From positions 1-41,030 of the forward strand of contig CAMBHS010000008.1 in NCBI GenBank assembly GCA_945867235.1: 41,030 nucleotides of DNA. Reading direction: 5' to 3'. This stretch comes from Akkermansia muciniphila. Lineage in GTDB: Bacteria > Verrucomicrobiota > Verrucomicrobiia > Limisphaerales > SXQI01. Below the pieces are notes generated by a model. That model was given only the letters and a program-made list of their open reading frames with translations. It did no database searches and was not told the origin of the DNA. Numbering within the stretch: position 1 is the stretch's first letter; the number at the start of each line of letters is the position of its first letter. Made by a program: the position numbers and the translations under genes. Of this stretch, positions 28,626 to 38,654 are shown piece after piece.

Positions 28626-30122
28626 ATGAAAAACTTTTTTACACTTCTTAAATTCGCGTTGGCACTCGCTGTTTATCCACTGGCGACTCAAGCGCAGGCT
28701 CCAGCTCCAAATCCAACAGCCGAGGTGGCACCCGCCGTCGCTCCCACGAAAGCCGAACCCACCGATCCACAACGTATCTCAGACCTCGAAGCCTATGTGA
28801 ACAACACGGCTCGCCTTTCCGATGCTGTGGACTCCAAAGTTAGTTCTAAAATTTCCGGTGCAGGACCAGGCCACAATGGTTTCCAAATGGTTTGTGCGGC
28901 ATTGGTTCTTTTCATGACTCTCCCCGGTCTTTTCCTGTTCTATGGAGGGTTGGTGCGTAAGAAAAATATCCTGTCTGTTGTCGCCCAGTGCTTTGGTATT
29001 GCGGGTCTCGTTACCATTCTTTGGTTCTTGTATGGTTACAGCTTCGTATTCGGAGACGGTGCGGGTTCCATCCTAGGGAATCTTAAATTTGCCCTTTTTG
29101 ATGGGGTCGATTCGATGCCAAATACGAACTACAGCTATTGGATCTCTCACAACGTTTTTGCCATCTACCAGTTGATGTTCGCGATCATCACCCCTGCCCT
29201 GATCATCGGAGCGATTGCCGAACGCATGAAATTCTCAGCTATCATGGTGTTCGTTGCTATCTGGATGGTAGTGGTTTACTTCCCCTTGGCACACATGTTG
29301 TGGGGAATTAACGGCCTCATGAACGGCGTTTGGAATGCAGACGCAAAAATCAAAGCGATCGATTTCGCAGGCGGAACCGTGGTGCATATGTCTTCAGGTT
29401 GGTCGGCATTGATTCTGTGCCTTCTCCTCGGTAAGCGTCTGGGTTTCGGTAAGGAATCCATGCAACCCCACAGCATGACCATGTGCGCCATCGGCACCGG
29501 AATGCTATGGGTTGGTTGGTATGGTTTTAATGCCGGAAGTGCTGTGGCCGCGGACGGTATTGCTGCCAATGCGTTTACTACCACCACGATTGCTGCAGCC
29601 GTTGCTTCCTTTGTTTGGGCGATGGCGGAGTATATTCTTAGAGGGAAACCCAGCATTCTTGGTTTCTGCTCAGGTGCCGTCGCCGGGTTGGTTGTTGTGA
29701 CACCTGCTTGCGGATTCATCACTCCAGGGGGTTCGTTTATCATCGGAATCGTTGCCGGTATCATTCCCTTCCTCGCTTGTTGGAAGCTCAAGTCGATCTT
29801 CGGGTATGACGATGCCTTGGATACATTTGGTGTTCACGCAGTCGGTGGCACCCTAGGTGCATTGTTAACAGGCATGCTGGCTCGTAATTCAGCGAACGGC
29901 AACCTCGCCACGAATCTAAAAGCCTACGTCACAGATACGTTGTTCCAACCGCTATTGATGGAACAAATCAAAGCAATCGTTATTACCGTTGTTTTGAGCG
30001 TCGTCGGGACCCTTGTCATCGCTTTGATCACCAAAGCCGTCGTCGGTCTGCGAGTGGATGAAGAGGTTGAATCCGTCGGCCTCGATATCGCAGAACACGG
30101 AGAAGAAGGTTACCACGGTTAA
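28626..30122 (+). CDS. amt: Ammonium transporter (Amt/MEP/Rh), copy 1, canonical twin-His
   Basis: Signal peptide, FYGGLVRKKNILSVVAQCFGIAGLVTILW, IDFAGGTVVHMSSGWSALIL, FGVHAVGGTLGALLTGMLA. Confidence 0.97.
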   Translation: MKNFFTLLKFALALAVYPLATQAQAPAPNPTAEVAPAVAPTKAEPTDPQRISDLEAYVNNTARLSDAVDSKVSSKISGAGPGHNGFQMVCAALVLFMTLPGLFLFYGGLVRKKNILSVVAQCFGIAGLVTILWFLYGYSFVFGDGAGSILGNLKFALFDGVDSMPNTNYSYWISHNVFAIYQLMFAIITPALIIGAIAERMKFSAIMVFVAIWMVVVYFPLAHMLWGINGLMNGVWNADAKIKAIDFAGGTVVHMSSGWSALILCLLLGKRLGFGKESMQPHSMTMCAIGTGMLWVGWYGFNAGSAVAADGIAANAFTTTTIAAAVASFVWAMAEYILRGKPSILGFCSGAVAGLVVVTPACGFITPGGSFIIGIVAGIIPFLACWKLKSIFGYDDALDTFGVHAVGGTLGALLTGMLARNSANGNLATNLKAYVTDTLFQPLLMEQIKAIVITVVLSVVGTLVIALITKAVVGLRVDEEVESVGLDIAEHGEEGYHG

Positions 30123-30154
30123 ATAATAATCGTTCACCACGATTAGTTAGTCAG

Positions 30155-30187
30155 CGGCGCGGACATTACTGTTCGCGCCGTTTTTTT
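30155..30187 (+). terminator. Rho-independent terminator after amt copy 1
   Basis: CGGCGCG (30155-30161) / CGCGCCG (30174-30180) perfect stem followed by TTTTTTT (30181-30187). Confidence 0.88.
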
Positions 30188-30246
30188 GCGCAACCACCAC
30201 CAACCCGAATTAGTCCGTTTTCGATCACACTGGTCAAATCTACGCA

Positions 30247-30285
30247 CATGAATTCTATTCATGATTAAAACTAACCATTTTCATG
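30247..30285 (+). promoter_or_regulatory. Candidate upstream activator element of glnK2: CATGAAT-TCT-ATTCATG dyad overlapping ATTCATGATTAAAA (30257-30270), second TTCATG at 30280-30285
   Basis: Same 14-mer and 22-bp TTCAT spacing as upstream of glnK1; additional perfect 7-bp dyad. Confidence 0.65.
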
Positions 30286-30294
30286 TTTGCATGA

Positions 30295-30750
<456 letters not shown>

Positions 30751-30774
30751 ATCACTTCTCTCTTGATGATCCTG

Positions 30775-32265
30775 ATGAAAAAAATAATTCTTTTCCTAAA
30801 TCTGGCGATTGCCTTGCTGCTGATTCCGGTGAGCAACGGTGTCGAAAGCCCGACGCCCGTTTCCACCGGTTCCGCCCTAGCGGCAAAGGCATTGAACAAT
30901 CCTACAGAACTTCAACGCCTTGAGGACGTCGAAGCCTACATCAATAATACCGCGAGAGGTGCTGACGCCCAAGGTTCTAAAATAGGAACAAAAGTAGTGG
31001 GTGCAGGCCCTGGGCATAATGCCTTCCAAATGGTATGTGCTGCTTTGGTGCTGTTCATGACCCTGCCGGGTCTCGCCATTTTTTACGGGGGACTCGTACG
31101 CAGAAAAAACGTGCTTTCGATCGTGGCCCAGTGCTTTGGCATCGCGGGATTGGTGACCATCATGTGGTTTGTTTATGGCTACAGCTTCGTTTTTGCTGAT
31201 GGAGCAGGTCCTGTTTTGGGAAACCTCAAATTCGCATTTTTTGAGGGAGTCGATTCCAATCCAAACCCCAACTACAGCTACTGGGTTTCACACAATGTAT
31301 TCTCCATGTATCAGTTAATGTTTGCCATCATTACTCCCGCTGTGTTGATGGGAGCCGTTGCCGAACGAATGAAGTTTTCCGCCGCGATGCTATTTGTAGC
31401 CTTTTGGATGGCCATTGTTTATTTCCCCATCACACACATGGTTTGGGGGATCAATGGTATGATGAATGGCGTTTGGAATCCAGATGCTAAAATAAAAGCG
31501 ATCGATTTTGCCGGTGGTTACGTCGTCGAAATGTCGTCCGGTTGGTCTGCCTTGGTTCTTTGTTTGATCCTTGGAAAACGGACGGGTTACGGAAAAGAAC
31601 TGATGCAACCTCATAGCATGACGTTATGTGCGATTGGTGCAGGGATGTTGTGGGTAGGATGGTATGGGTTTAATGCAGGCAGCGCGGTGGCAGCCGATGG
31701 GATCGCGGCCACAGCCTTTACCACAACTACCATCGCTGCCGCAGTGGCCTCATTCGTTTGGGCCATGGCAGAATATATTGTCCGCGGAAAACCCAGTATT
31801 CTAGGTTTCTGTTCTGGTGCCGTGGCTGGATTGGTCACCATTACACCCGCCTGCGGTTTTGTGACTCCAAGCGGATCGTTCATCATTGGAATATTGGCGG
31901 GAATCATCCCATTCCTCGCTTGTTGGAAATTGAAGGCTTTCTTCAATTATGATGATTCCCTCGATGCCTTCGGCGTTCACGCTGTTGGCGGAACGATGGG
32001 CGTCATACTAACCGGAATGCTGGCTCGGAATTCCGCGAACCCCAATCTTGCGACGAACCTGAAATCCTACGTCACAGACAGCCTGTTCCAACCTCTGGTA
32101 ATGGAGCAGGTCAAGGCGATGCTCATCACGATTGCATTGAATGTTGTTGGAACTTTGATCATTGGGCTCACGTTGAAGGCCACCCTAGGCATTCGCGCCG
32201 ATGAAGAAGTGGAGACAATTGGTTTGGACCTCGCTGAACACGGAGAAGAAGGTTATCACGTTTGA
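30775..32265 (+). CDS. amt: Ammonium transporter (Amt/MEP/Rh), copy 2, first twin-His replaced by Glu
   Basis: The track's 30763 start is TTG; ATG 30775 (MKKIILFLNLAIALLLIPVSNG) is preferred (ATG 30766 also possible). IDFAGGYVVEMSSGWSALVLC, FGVHAVGGTMGVILTGMLA. Confidence 0.96.
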   Translation: MKKIILFLNLAIALLLIPVSNGVESPTPVSTGSALAAKALNNPTELQRLEDVEAYINNTARGADAQGSKIGTKVVGAGPGHNAFQMVCAALVLFMTLPGLAIFYGGLVRRKNVLSIVAQCFGIAGLVTIMWFVYGYSFVFADGAGPVLGNLKFAFFEGVDSNPNPNYSYWVSHNVFSMYQLMFAIITPAVLMGAVAERMKFSAAMLFVAFWMAIVYFPITHMVWGINGMMNGVWNPDAKIKAIDFAGGYVVEMSSGWSALVLCLILGKRTGYGKELMQPHSMTLCAIGAGMLWVGWYGFNAGSAVAADGIAATAFTTTTIAAAVASFVWAMAEYIVRGKPSILGFCSGAVAGLVTITPACGFVTPSGSFIIGILAGIIPFLACWKLKAFFNYDDSLDAFGVHAVGGTMGVILTGMLARNSANPNLATNLKSYVTDSLFQPLVMEQVKAMLITIALNVVGTLIIGLTLKATLGIRADEEVETIGLDLAEHGEEGYHV

Positions 32266-32430
32266 ACTCCTGACATTGGCGCGGACAATTCTCGTTCAAT
32301 AATTCGAGGTTAAAGGTTGGGTGCTGAGAGGTCGCAATGGATTAATGATTTGCGAATTTCGAGACACCCCAATCCAAGCTTGAGTATTTCTAGGGTTTCT
32401 CCAAAGTTATCAGACAACCATTCACTTGCT

Positions 32431-34728
32431 ATGCACCGCATCGCTCTAATACTTTTATTGGGTCTCCTCCCTGTCCACGCAGCACTTCCATTGGTATCGG
32501 GGGTTCCCGTCCAACCCCTTGCTGCTCAAGTTAGACGATTGCTTGAAGCTTTGGATTTTCTCGGGTCTCCTCTTGCACCCGCCGACCGGGCTGCTTTAAT
32601 GGCGTCGCTGAAGCAAAATAATGAAACTGCAGTTTCATCCGTGCAGTCGATTTTAGATAAATACTGCATACTCGGAATCAACGTGAATCCTGAGTCACGG
32701 GTCAAACTCGAGGCAGGCGATGCGAAACGTCAGTTGGTCACGGGGGGATGGCGTAATTTCCTTGTCAAAGTGCACAACGAGGCGGGTGTCACAGCGAATC
32801 TCATCGGGGTGAGTCCGAATGCAAAATCCTCCTTTGGAGGAGGATCGTTTAGCAATGCTTCAGATAAATATTTCAAAAAAACCGAGGGAAAAGGGTATGT
32901 CCCCGGCAGCGATCCTGAATTGTGGTTGGATCTCCAACTTTATGTGGGTCAACTAATGCCCAAAGAGCTTTCGGGCCTCGCCTTGGAGTATCGAATTCTC
33001 CAACTTTATAGCCGTGATTCGGGACAGCGTGAGGCTCGTTTACTCTTTAATGTTGGCCAAGGGACACAGGATATCGGGTTTCGCAATGAAACAAGTTTGC
33101 TTTTTAAAAGTGAACCTTCTCACAAGGTAACACTGGGGGTGATGGATGAGCATGGTGAAGCCGCTACGGCATCGTTTATTATCAAGGATTCTCGGGGTCA
33201 CATTTATCCATCGCAGTCCAAACGATTGGCTCCTGATTTTTCTTTCCACCCCCAGATCTATCGTCGTCACGGGGAAACGATCGAATTGCCCACAGGTGAA
33301 TACACGGTCGAATTTTCTCGCGGTCCTGAATCGATCGTTAAAAAACGAACGATCAAAGTGGACGCCTCCAACCGGCGTTTTGATTTCAAAGTTGAACGAT
33401 GGATTGATCCTGCGCAGTCAGGTTGGTGGTCAGGAGATCATCACATCCACGCGGCAGGTTGTGCCCACTACACAAACCCGACAGAAGGGGTACACGCACC
33501 GGATATGTTGCGCCATTGCCAAGGGGAGGACTTAAAGATCGGTGCCAATCTCACATGGGGTCCTTGCTTTGATTATCAAAAACAGTTTTTTAGCGGAGCA
33601 ATAGACAAGGTCTCCCAATACCCTTACCTCCTGCGTTACGATATCGAGGTTTCTGGATTCGGTTCTCATGAATCCGGTCACCTGTGCCTTCTGCGTTTGC
33701 GCAACCAAATGTATCCTGGAGGCGAGTCAAAAAACCATTGGCCAACTTTGGGACTAAACACTTTGCGTTGGGCCAAAGCTCAAGGTGCATTGGTAGGACC
33801 CGCGCATACCGGTTGGGGATTGGGTGCGGGGACTTCGGATCTGCCCAATTACGTAGTTCCACCTTTCGACGGCATCGGGGCCAATGAATACATCGTGGAT
33901 GTAACGCATCAGTTACCTGGACCAGACGGAAAACTTCAGCCTGCCGTCGATTTTCTTTCCACAGTGGACACTCCCTATCCATGGGAACTCAATATTTGGT
34001 ATCACACACTCAATGCAGGGTTTCGCACACGGATCAGTGGGGAAACGGATTTTCCCTGTATTTACGGTGAGAAAGTTGGGTTGGGACGATCTTATGTCAA
34101 ACTCGACGGAAAACTCGACTATGAGGATTGGTGCGAAGGCATTCGTGCGGGTCGCAATTACGTGGGCGATGGGCGCAGTCATTTGTTCGATTTCACCATA
34201 AATAATGTCGTCATGGGGGAAAATGGGAGCGAATTGAAAATGAATGGACCCGGCGAATTGGAGATCACAGCACGACTTGCGGCTCGTTTGGAAATTGAAC
34301 CGAACCTTGCGATTCAAAAGCGGTCCCCCGAAGAAAAACCCTACTGGGACATCGAACGTGCCCGCATCGGTTCGACAAGGGAAGTTCCTGTCGAGGTCAT
34401 TGTCAACGGTTACCCGGTGGCACAACTGAACCTACTCGCCGACGGAGTCATCCGAAAGCTGGGATTCAAAATACCTGTATCAAACAGCAGTTGGGTCGCC
34501 TTGCGGATTCTCGCTTCTTCCCACACAAATCCTATATTTGTAATCGTTGGCAATAAGCCAATTCGGGCTTCGAAACGGAGCGTGGAATGGTGCCTGAAAG
34601 GCGTGGATCGTTGCTGGTCACAAAAACAACGATTTATCCGAGCCAATGAGTTGGACACTGCAAAATCGGCCTACGAACACGCTCGGATTTCCTACAAGCA
34701 GATACTCGCCGAGACAGAGTTACCTTAA
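32431..34728 (+). CDS. Secreted CehA/McbA-family metallohydrolase (PHP-type)
   Basis: Signal peptide MHRIALILLLGLLPVHA at ATG 32431; WWSGDHHIHAAGCAHYTNPTEGVHAPDMLRHCQGEDLKIG; GPAHTGWG, RISGETDFPCIYG. Confidence 0.82.
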   Translation: MHRIALILLLGLLPVHAALPLVSGVPVQPLAAQVRRLLEALDFLGSPLAPADRAALMASLKQNNETAVSSVQSILDKYCILGINVNPESRVKLEAGDAKRQLVTGGWRNFLVKVHNEAGVTANLIGVSPNAKSSFGGGSFSNASDKYFKKTEGKGYVPGSDPELWLDLQLYVGQLMPKELSGLALEYRILQLYSRDSGQREARLLFNVGQGTQDIGFRNETSLLFKSEPSHKVTLGVMDEHGEAATASFIIKDSRGHIYPSQSKRLAPDFSFHPQIYRRHGETIELPTGEYTVEFSRGPESIVKKRTIKVDASNRRFDFKVERWIDPAQSGWWSGDHHIHAAGCAHYTNPTEGVHAPDMLRHCQGEDLKIGANLTWGPCFDYQKQFFSGAIDKVSQYPYLLRYDIEVSGFGSHESGHLCLLRLRNQMYPGGESKNHWPTLGLNTLRWAKAQGALVGPAHTGWGLGAGTSDLPNYVVPPFDGIGANEYIVDVTHQLPGPDGKLQPAVDFLSTVDTPYPWELNIWYHTLNAGFRTRISGETDFPCIYGEKVGLGRSYVKLDGKLDYEDWCEGIRAGRNYVGDGRSHLFDFTINNVVMGENGSELKMNGPGELEITARLAARLEIEPNLAIQKRSPEEKPYWDIERARIGSTREVPVEVIVNGYPVAQLNLLADGVIRKLGFKIPVSNSSWVALRILASSHTNPIFVIVGNKPIRASKRSVEWCLKGVDRCWSQKQRFIRANELDTAKSAYEHARISYKQILAETELP

Positions 34729-34774
34729 TGGAATAACGGTGACATCCTTCCGGTCTTATAGCTAAATTCACCCC

Positions 34775-36037
34775 ATGACTTTACATCGTCCTCGGGTGAA
34801 TTTCTTTCAATCAATTGTAGGGATAATTGCCCTTTTATTGATTATCGGCCACGGCTTGTGTTCGGCTGTCCACGCGGAGGATTGGATCCAATGGCGAGGT
34901 CCGAATCGCAATGGGATTTCTCCCGAATCTAAATGGTTAAACCAATGGTCTGATGGGGGGCCCACCATTCTTTGGAAGGCAACTGTTGGGATGGGGTTTT
35001 CCTCGTTCGTGGTTTCAAATGGCAAAGTTTTTACGATGGGGAATGCCGACAACTCAGACACAGTTTTCGCGCTCGACGCCATGACTGGAATTATAAAATG
35101 GAAGCACACTTATCCATCGGACTTGGGCGACAAATACTTTGAAGGCGGCACCACTGGAACTCCGACGATCGATGGAGATAACCTCTACACCCTCAGTCGC
35201 TGGGGCGATGTGTTTTGCTTTCAAGCCTCCACGGGTAAAATTCTTTGGACGCGAAATGTGCAAGTTGAGACAGGCGCGAGAGTGCCTAGTTGGGGATTTA
35301 CCGGAGCCCCACTCGTGATCGAGAAAATGCTGATCCTGAATGTCGGCGAAACCGGCTTGGCATTGGATAAATCGACAGGCAAAACTCTCTGGCAATCCTC
35401 GACCAAGGAGGCTGGATATACCACCCCCGTTCCATGGGTAACAGGTGGAAAATCCCAAGTGGTATTCGGGTCAGGCCAAGGCTATATCGGCGTCGATTCG
35501 TTGAGCGGCAAGGAGGTTTGGCGGATGAAATGGGTAACACAATACGGGGTCAATGCCGCTGACCCCGTGATCGACGGTGACCGCTTGTTTATCTCATCAG
35601 GTTACGGAAAAGGGGCCGCATTGATCAAGCCGCTGGCGAGTGTAGAGCCGGAATTAGTTTGGAAAAGCAAGGTCCTGCGAACCCAAATGAACGCGGCTGT
35701 TCTTTTCGATAAACACTTGTATGGCATTGATGGTGACACCACAGAAAAACCATTGCTTAAATGTGTTGAACTCGCCACTGGGGCGGAGAAATGGTCTGAC
35801 AGCACAAGCGGGACGAGAGGTCTGCTCATCGCGAATGGAAGGTTAATCCTCCTAGGAGAAAAGGGAGAATTAATCATTGCTCCAGCTTCTCCAAGTGGAT
35901 TCAAACCCACGTCGCGGGCTCAGGTTCTTGGGGGGAAATCATGGACAGCTCCCATATTGGCCAACGGGATGCTTTTCTGCCGCAATTCGCGGGGTGAAGT
36001 TGTCAATGTGGATTTGAGAACTGCGGCAACCCCATAA
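34775..36037 (+). CDS. Secreted PQQ-like beta-propeller repeat protein
   Basis: Signal peptide; WIQWRGPNRNGIS, VFALDAMTGIIKWKHTYP, VFCFQASTGKILWTRNV, LALDKSTGKTLWQSS, GVDSLSGKEVWRMKW repeats. Confidence 0.92.
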   Translation: MTLHRPRVNFFQSIVGIIALLLIIGHGLCSAVHAEDWIQWRGPNRNGISPESKWLNQWSDGGPTILWKATVGMGFSSFVVSNGKVFTMGNADNSDTVFALDAMTGIIKWKHTYPSDLGDKYFEGGTTGTPTIDGDNLYTLSRWGDVFCFQASTGKILWTRNVQVETGARVPSWGFTGAPLVIEKMLILNVGETGLALDKSTGKTLWQSSTKEAGYTTPVPWVTGGKSQVVFGSGQGYIGVDSLSGKEVWRMKWVTQYGVNAADPVIDGDRLFISSGYGKGAALIKPLASVEPELVWKSKVLRTQMNAAVLFDKHLYGIDGDTTEKPLLKCVELATGAEKWSDSTSGTRGLLIANGRLILLGEKGELIIAPASPSGFKPTSRAQVLGGKSWTAPILANGMLFCRNSRGEVVNVDLRTAATP

Positions 36038-36061
36038 AAAACAGACTTTTTTCAATTTGTT

Positions 36062-37375
36062 ATGAATCGACGATCCTTTATCCATACGGCTGCATCCGTC
36101 AGCCTTCTCGCTCAAGCCCCCTACATCCTCGCGCAAAAGCCCGGACGCAAATGGCGAATTGCGCTGATTGGCAGTGGTTGGTGGGGGAAAAACATTCTCA
36201 AGCAAGCCCTCGCCTCGGGCCAATGTGAAGTAGTAGCACTTTGTGATGCGGATTCGATGGCACTCGAGGTGGCTGTCGAGCAGGTCAATGAACTGAGTGG
36301 AGATAAGCCGAAGCGTTATAAAGATTATCGCGAGCTGTTGGAAAAAGAGAAACCCGACATTGTCATCATTGCAACCCCGGATCATTGGCATGCGTTGCAA
36401 ACAATTGCCGCGTTAAAGTATGGTTCGCATGTCTTTGTCGAAAAACCCACAGGTCACACGGTCAATGAAAGTCGTGCGATGCTCAAGGCGGCTCAAGACA
36501 GTGGTCGAGTGGTGCAAGTGGGACTCCACCGCAGGGTTGGGCCCCATCACGTGAATGCCATGAAGTTTTTAAAATCCGGCGCCGTTGGCGAAGTGGGTAT
36601 GGTACGTATCTTCGCACATGGTGGCGGCGGCCGCGAACAACCCCAACGCAACAGTGAACCACCCGAATCTTTGGACTGGGATCTTTGGTGTGGACCCGCT
36701 CCAAAACGCCCATTTAATGGGAAACTTCACCCGGGAGGGTGGCGCAATTTTCTCGATTACGCGAACGGAACTCTGGGTGATTGGGGGGTCCATTGGTTGG
36801 ATCAAGTCCTCATGTGGACTGATGAAAAATATCCCAAACGAGTTTACAGCACCGGTGGACGACATATAGCGGGAGCTGCCGTCCTAAATGATCGAGAACA
36901 AACCAGTGATGCCCCTGATCACCAGGTGGCCGTGTATGATTTTGAAAAATTCACCTGCGTCTGGGAGCACCGACGTTTTGCTGAGAACAGCGCGGAAAAA
37001 CACAAAATTGGAGCCTATTTTTATGGCACCAAAGGCACCCTGCACATCGGGTGGCAGGATGGATGGACTTTCCATCCCAGTAGAGACAGCGACAAAATGT
37101 TGCATGAAGATTCCCAACTTCAACAACCAGACGGACATAATTTGAAGATTCTTTGGGATGACTTTATCACCGCAATTACGGACAAAAAATATCCCGCTGC
37201 CGGGATTGAATTAGCTCACCGTTCGTCTGTCCTGCCATTGCTGGGGATGATCTCCTATAAGGTCGGGAGAAGCATCAATTGGGATGGAACCAAGGAACAG
37301 ATCATTGGTGATCCATCTGCTAATGCGCTTCTCTCGCGACCTTACCGAGATCCTTACACTTATCCCACCGTTTAA
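36062..37375 (+). CDS. Gfo/Idh/MocA family oxidoreductase with Tat-like signal peptide
   Basis: MNRRSFIHTAASVSLLAQAPYILA; Rossmann WRIALIGSGWWGKNILKQAL; EKPTGHTVNE motif; VQVGLHRRVGPHH. Confidence 0.92.
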   Translation: MNRRSFIHTAASVSLLAQAPYILAQKPGRKWRIALIGSGWWGKNILKQALASGQCEVVALCDADSMALEVAVEQVNELSGDKPKRYKDYRELLEKEKPDIVIIATPDHWHALQTIAALKYGSHVFVEKPTGHTVNESRAMLKAAQDSGRVVQVGLHRRVGPHHVNAMKFLKSGAVGEVGMVRIFAHGGGGREQPQRNSEPPESLDWDLWCGPAPKRPFNGKLHPGGWRNFLDYANGTLGDWGVHWLDQVLMWTDEKYPKRVYSTGGRHIAGAAVLNDREQTSDAPDHQVAVYDFEKFTCVWEHRRFAENSAEKHKIGAYFYGTKGTLHIGWQDGWTFHPSRDSDKMLHEDSQLQQPDGHNLKILWDDFITAITDKKYPAAGIELAHRSSVLPLLGMISYKVGRSINWDGTKEQIIGDPSANALLSRPYRDPYTYPTV

Positions 37376-37395
37376 CCCGCACATCATTTCCAAGT

Positions 37396-38616
37396 TTACT
37401 TTTTATTGGACTTTTTAGGTGCGGGCACGGGCTTCACATCCTTTGGGGCCTTGTCGTCCTTGGTGGGTAAGCGATCGATAAAATGATCGAGTTCTGTTTC
37501 GGAAATTGCTTTCGGTTTGAGGATCGCGTTTGCGCGTTCCTCAGCGGTCAGCGAGGCGAGTTCCACAGGAGCCGCGACAACATGTGGGGTAAGAAAAATC
37601 ATCAATTCAGTTTTCACTTTAGATTTCTGTTTATGCTTGAACGCAGCCCCGACCCATGGAATGTCCCCAAGCCAAGGAATCTTGCTTTCTGACTCAAGCA
37701 CCTTCGTATCCATAAGTCCGCCTATAATGACCGTTTGACCATCGGGAACCACCACGACGGTATCTGCTAATCGCGAGTTGATGACAGGTGCCAATGCATT
37801 GGCAGAAATGGGAACCCATTGAGAACGATCCGCCAATTGAGAGGACTCGGGTGAAATGATCATTTCCACCATGCCATCCGATGTGATGAACGGAGTAACT
37901 CTGAGTATAATCCCAACGTTTTGGTAAGTGACGGTGTTTATTTGTCCATTCACGGCATCGAATCGGGTGTTGCTTACTAGGGGAACTTGTTGGCCAAGGC
38001 TGATGGTTGCAGGTTGATTGTTCCGAGCAAGAATGGAAGGGCGAGACAATACCTCTGCCTTACCCGCTTGTGCGATGGCTCGTAAGGTCACTTGGTAATC
38101 AGAACCAAGAATCTGATATAACCCTGCCCCTGGAGGCGTTGGTGCAAAATTTTGGACATTTTGCCCGAACACATTACCAACCGCATTAGTAGGTGATCCA
38201 TTTAGACCTGATAATCCGAACGCATTCGCTCCTACAGCTGTCGCTCCATTCCCTATCCCTTTCTTCATCCCTCCTTCGATGCCCATATCAGAACTGTTGT
38301 TGTGCGTGATTTCCAGGAATACCACCTTGATCAGCACCTGTGGCCTTGGCATATCCAGACGCTTTAATACATCCTGGATCTGTAAATTGGTTTCATCATC
38401 GGTGATGACAATGACCTTTCGGGTCTCTGGATCGACAGTAATCGTCGCATCACCAACTTGGGTGTTGTTGGGATATTCTCGAGCAGCGGAGCCCGTGCCA
38501 CCAGTTCGTTGACCATTACCGCCTTGGTTAAACTGAGCCCATGTACTACTCACCAAGCAGCTCAGAAGGCTGATTCCACAAAGGAATTGGGCGGGGGAAC
38601 TAAATTTTATTCTCAT
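37396..38616 (-). CDS. Secretin pore-domain protein (GspD/PulD C-terminal half), own signal peptide
   Basis: Signal peptide MRIKFSSPAQFLCGISLLSCLVSSTWAQ; RPQVLIKVVFLEIT, LSRPSILARNNQPATISLGQQVPL, DTVVVVPDGQTVIIGGLMDTKVLESESKIPWLGDIPWVGAAFKHKQKSKVKTELMIFLTPHVV. Confidence 0.93.
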   Translation of the reverse strand: MRIKFSSPAQFLCGISLLSCLVSSTWAQFNQGGNGQRTGGTGSAAREYPNNTQVGDATITVDPETRKVIVITDDETNLQIQDVLKRLDMPRPQVLIKVVFLEITHNNSSDMGIEGGMKKGIGNGATAVGANAFGLSGLNGSPTNAVGNVFGQNVQNFAPTPPGAGLYQILGSDYQVTLRAIAQAGKAEVLSRPSILARNNQPATISLGQQVPLVSNTRFDAVNGQINTVTYQNVGIILRVTPFITSDGMVEMIISPESSQLADRSQWVPISANALAPVINSRLADTVVVVPDGQTVIIGGLMDTKVLESESKIPWLGDIPWVGAAFKHKQKSKVKTELMIFLTPHVVAAPVELASLTAEERANAILKPKAISETELDHFIDRLPTKDDKAPKDVKPVPAPKKSNKK

Positions 38617-38654
38617 GATCCGAATGCTGTTATAAATGGATAAATTGATATCTC

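Noticed and set aside
29276-29791. 171-aa minus-strand ORF antisense to amt1 (and the similar one at 31611-31946 antisense to amt2)
   Set aside because: Mirrors the conserved Amt frame in both duplicates, as expected for a shadow ORF; no export or domain signal.
33913-34425. 170-aa minus-strand ORF
   Set aside because: Antisense to the CehA/McbA-like coding region; no motif or plausible start context.
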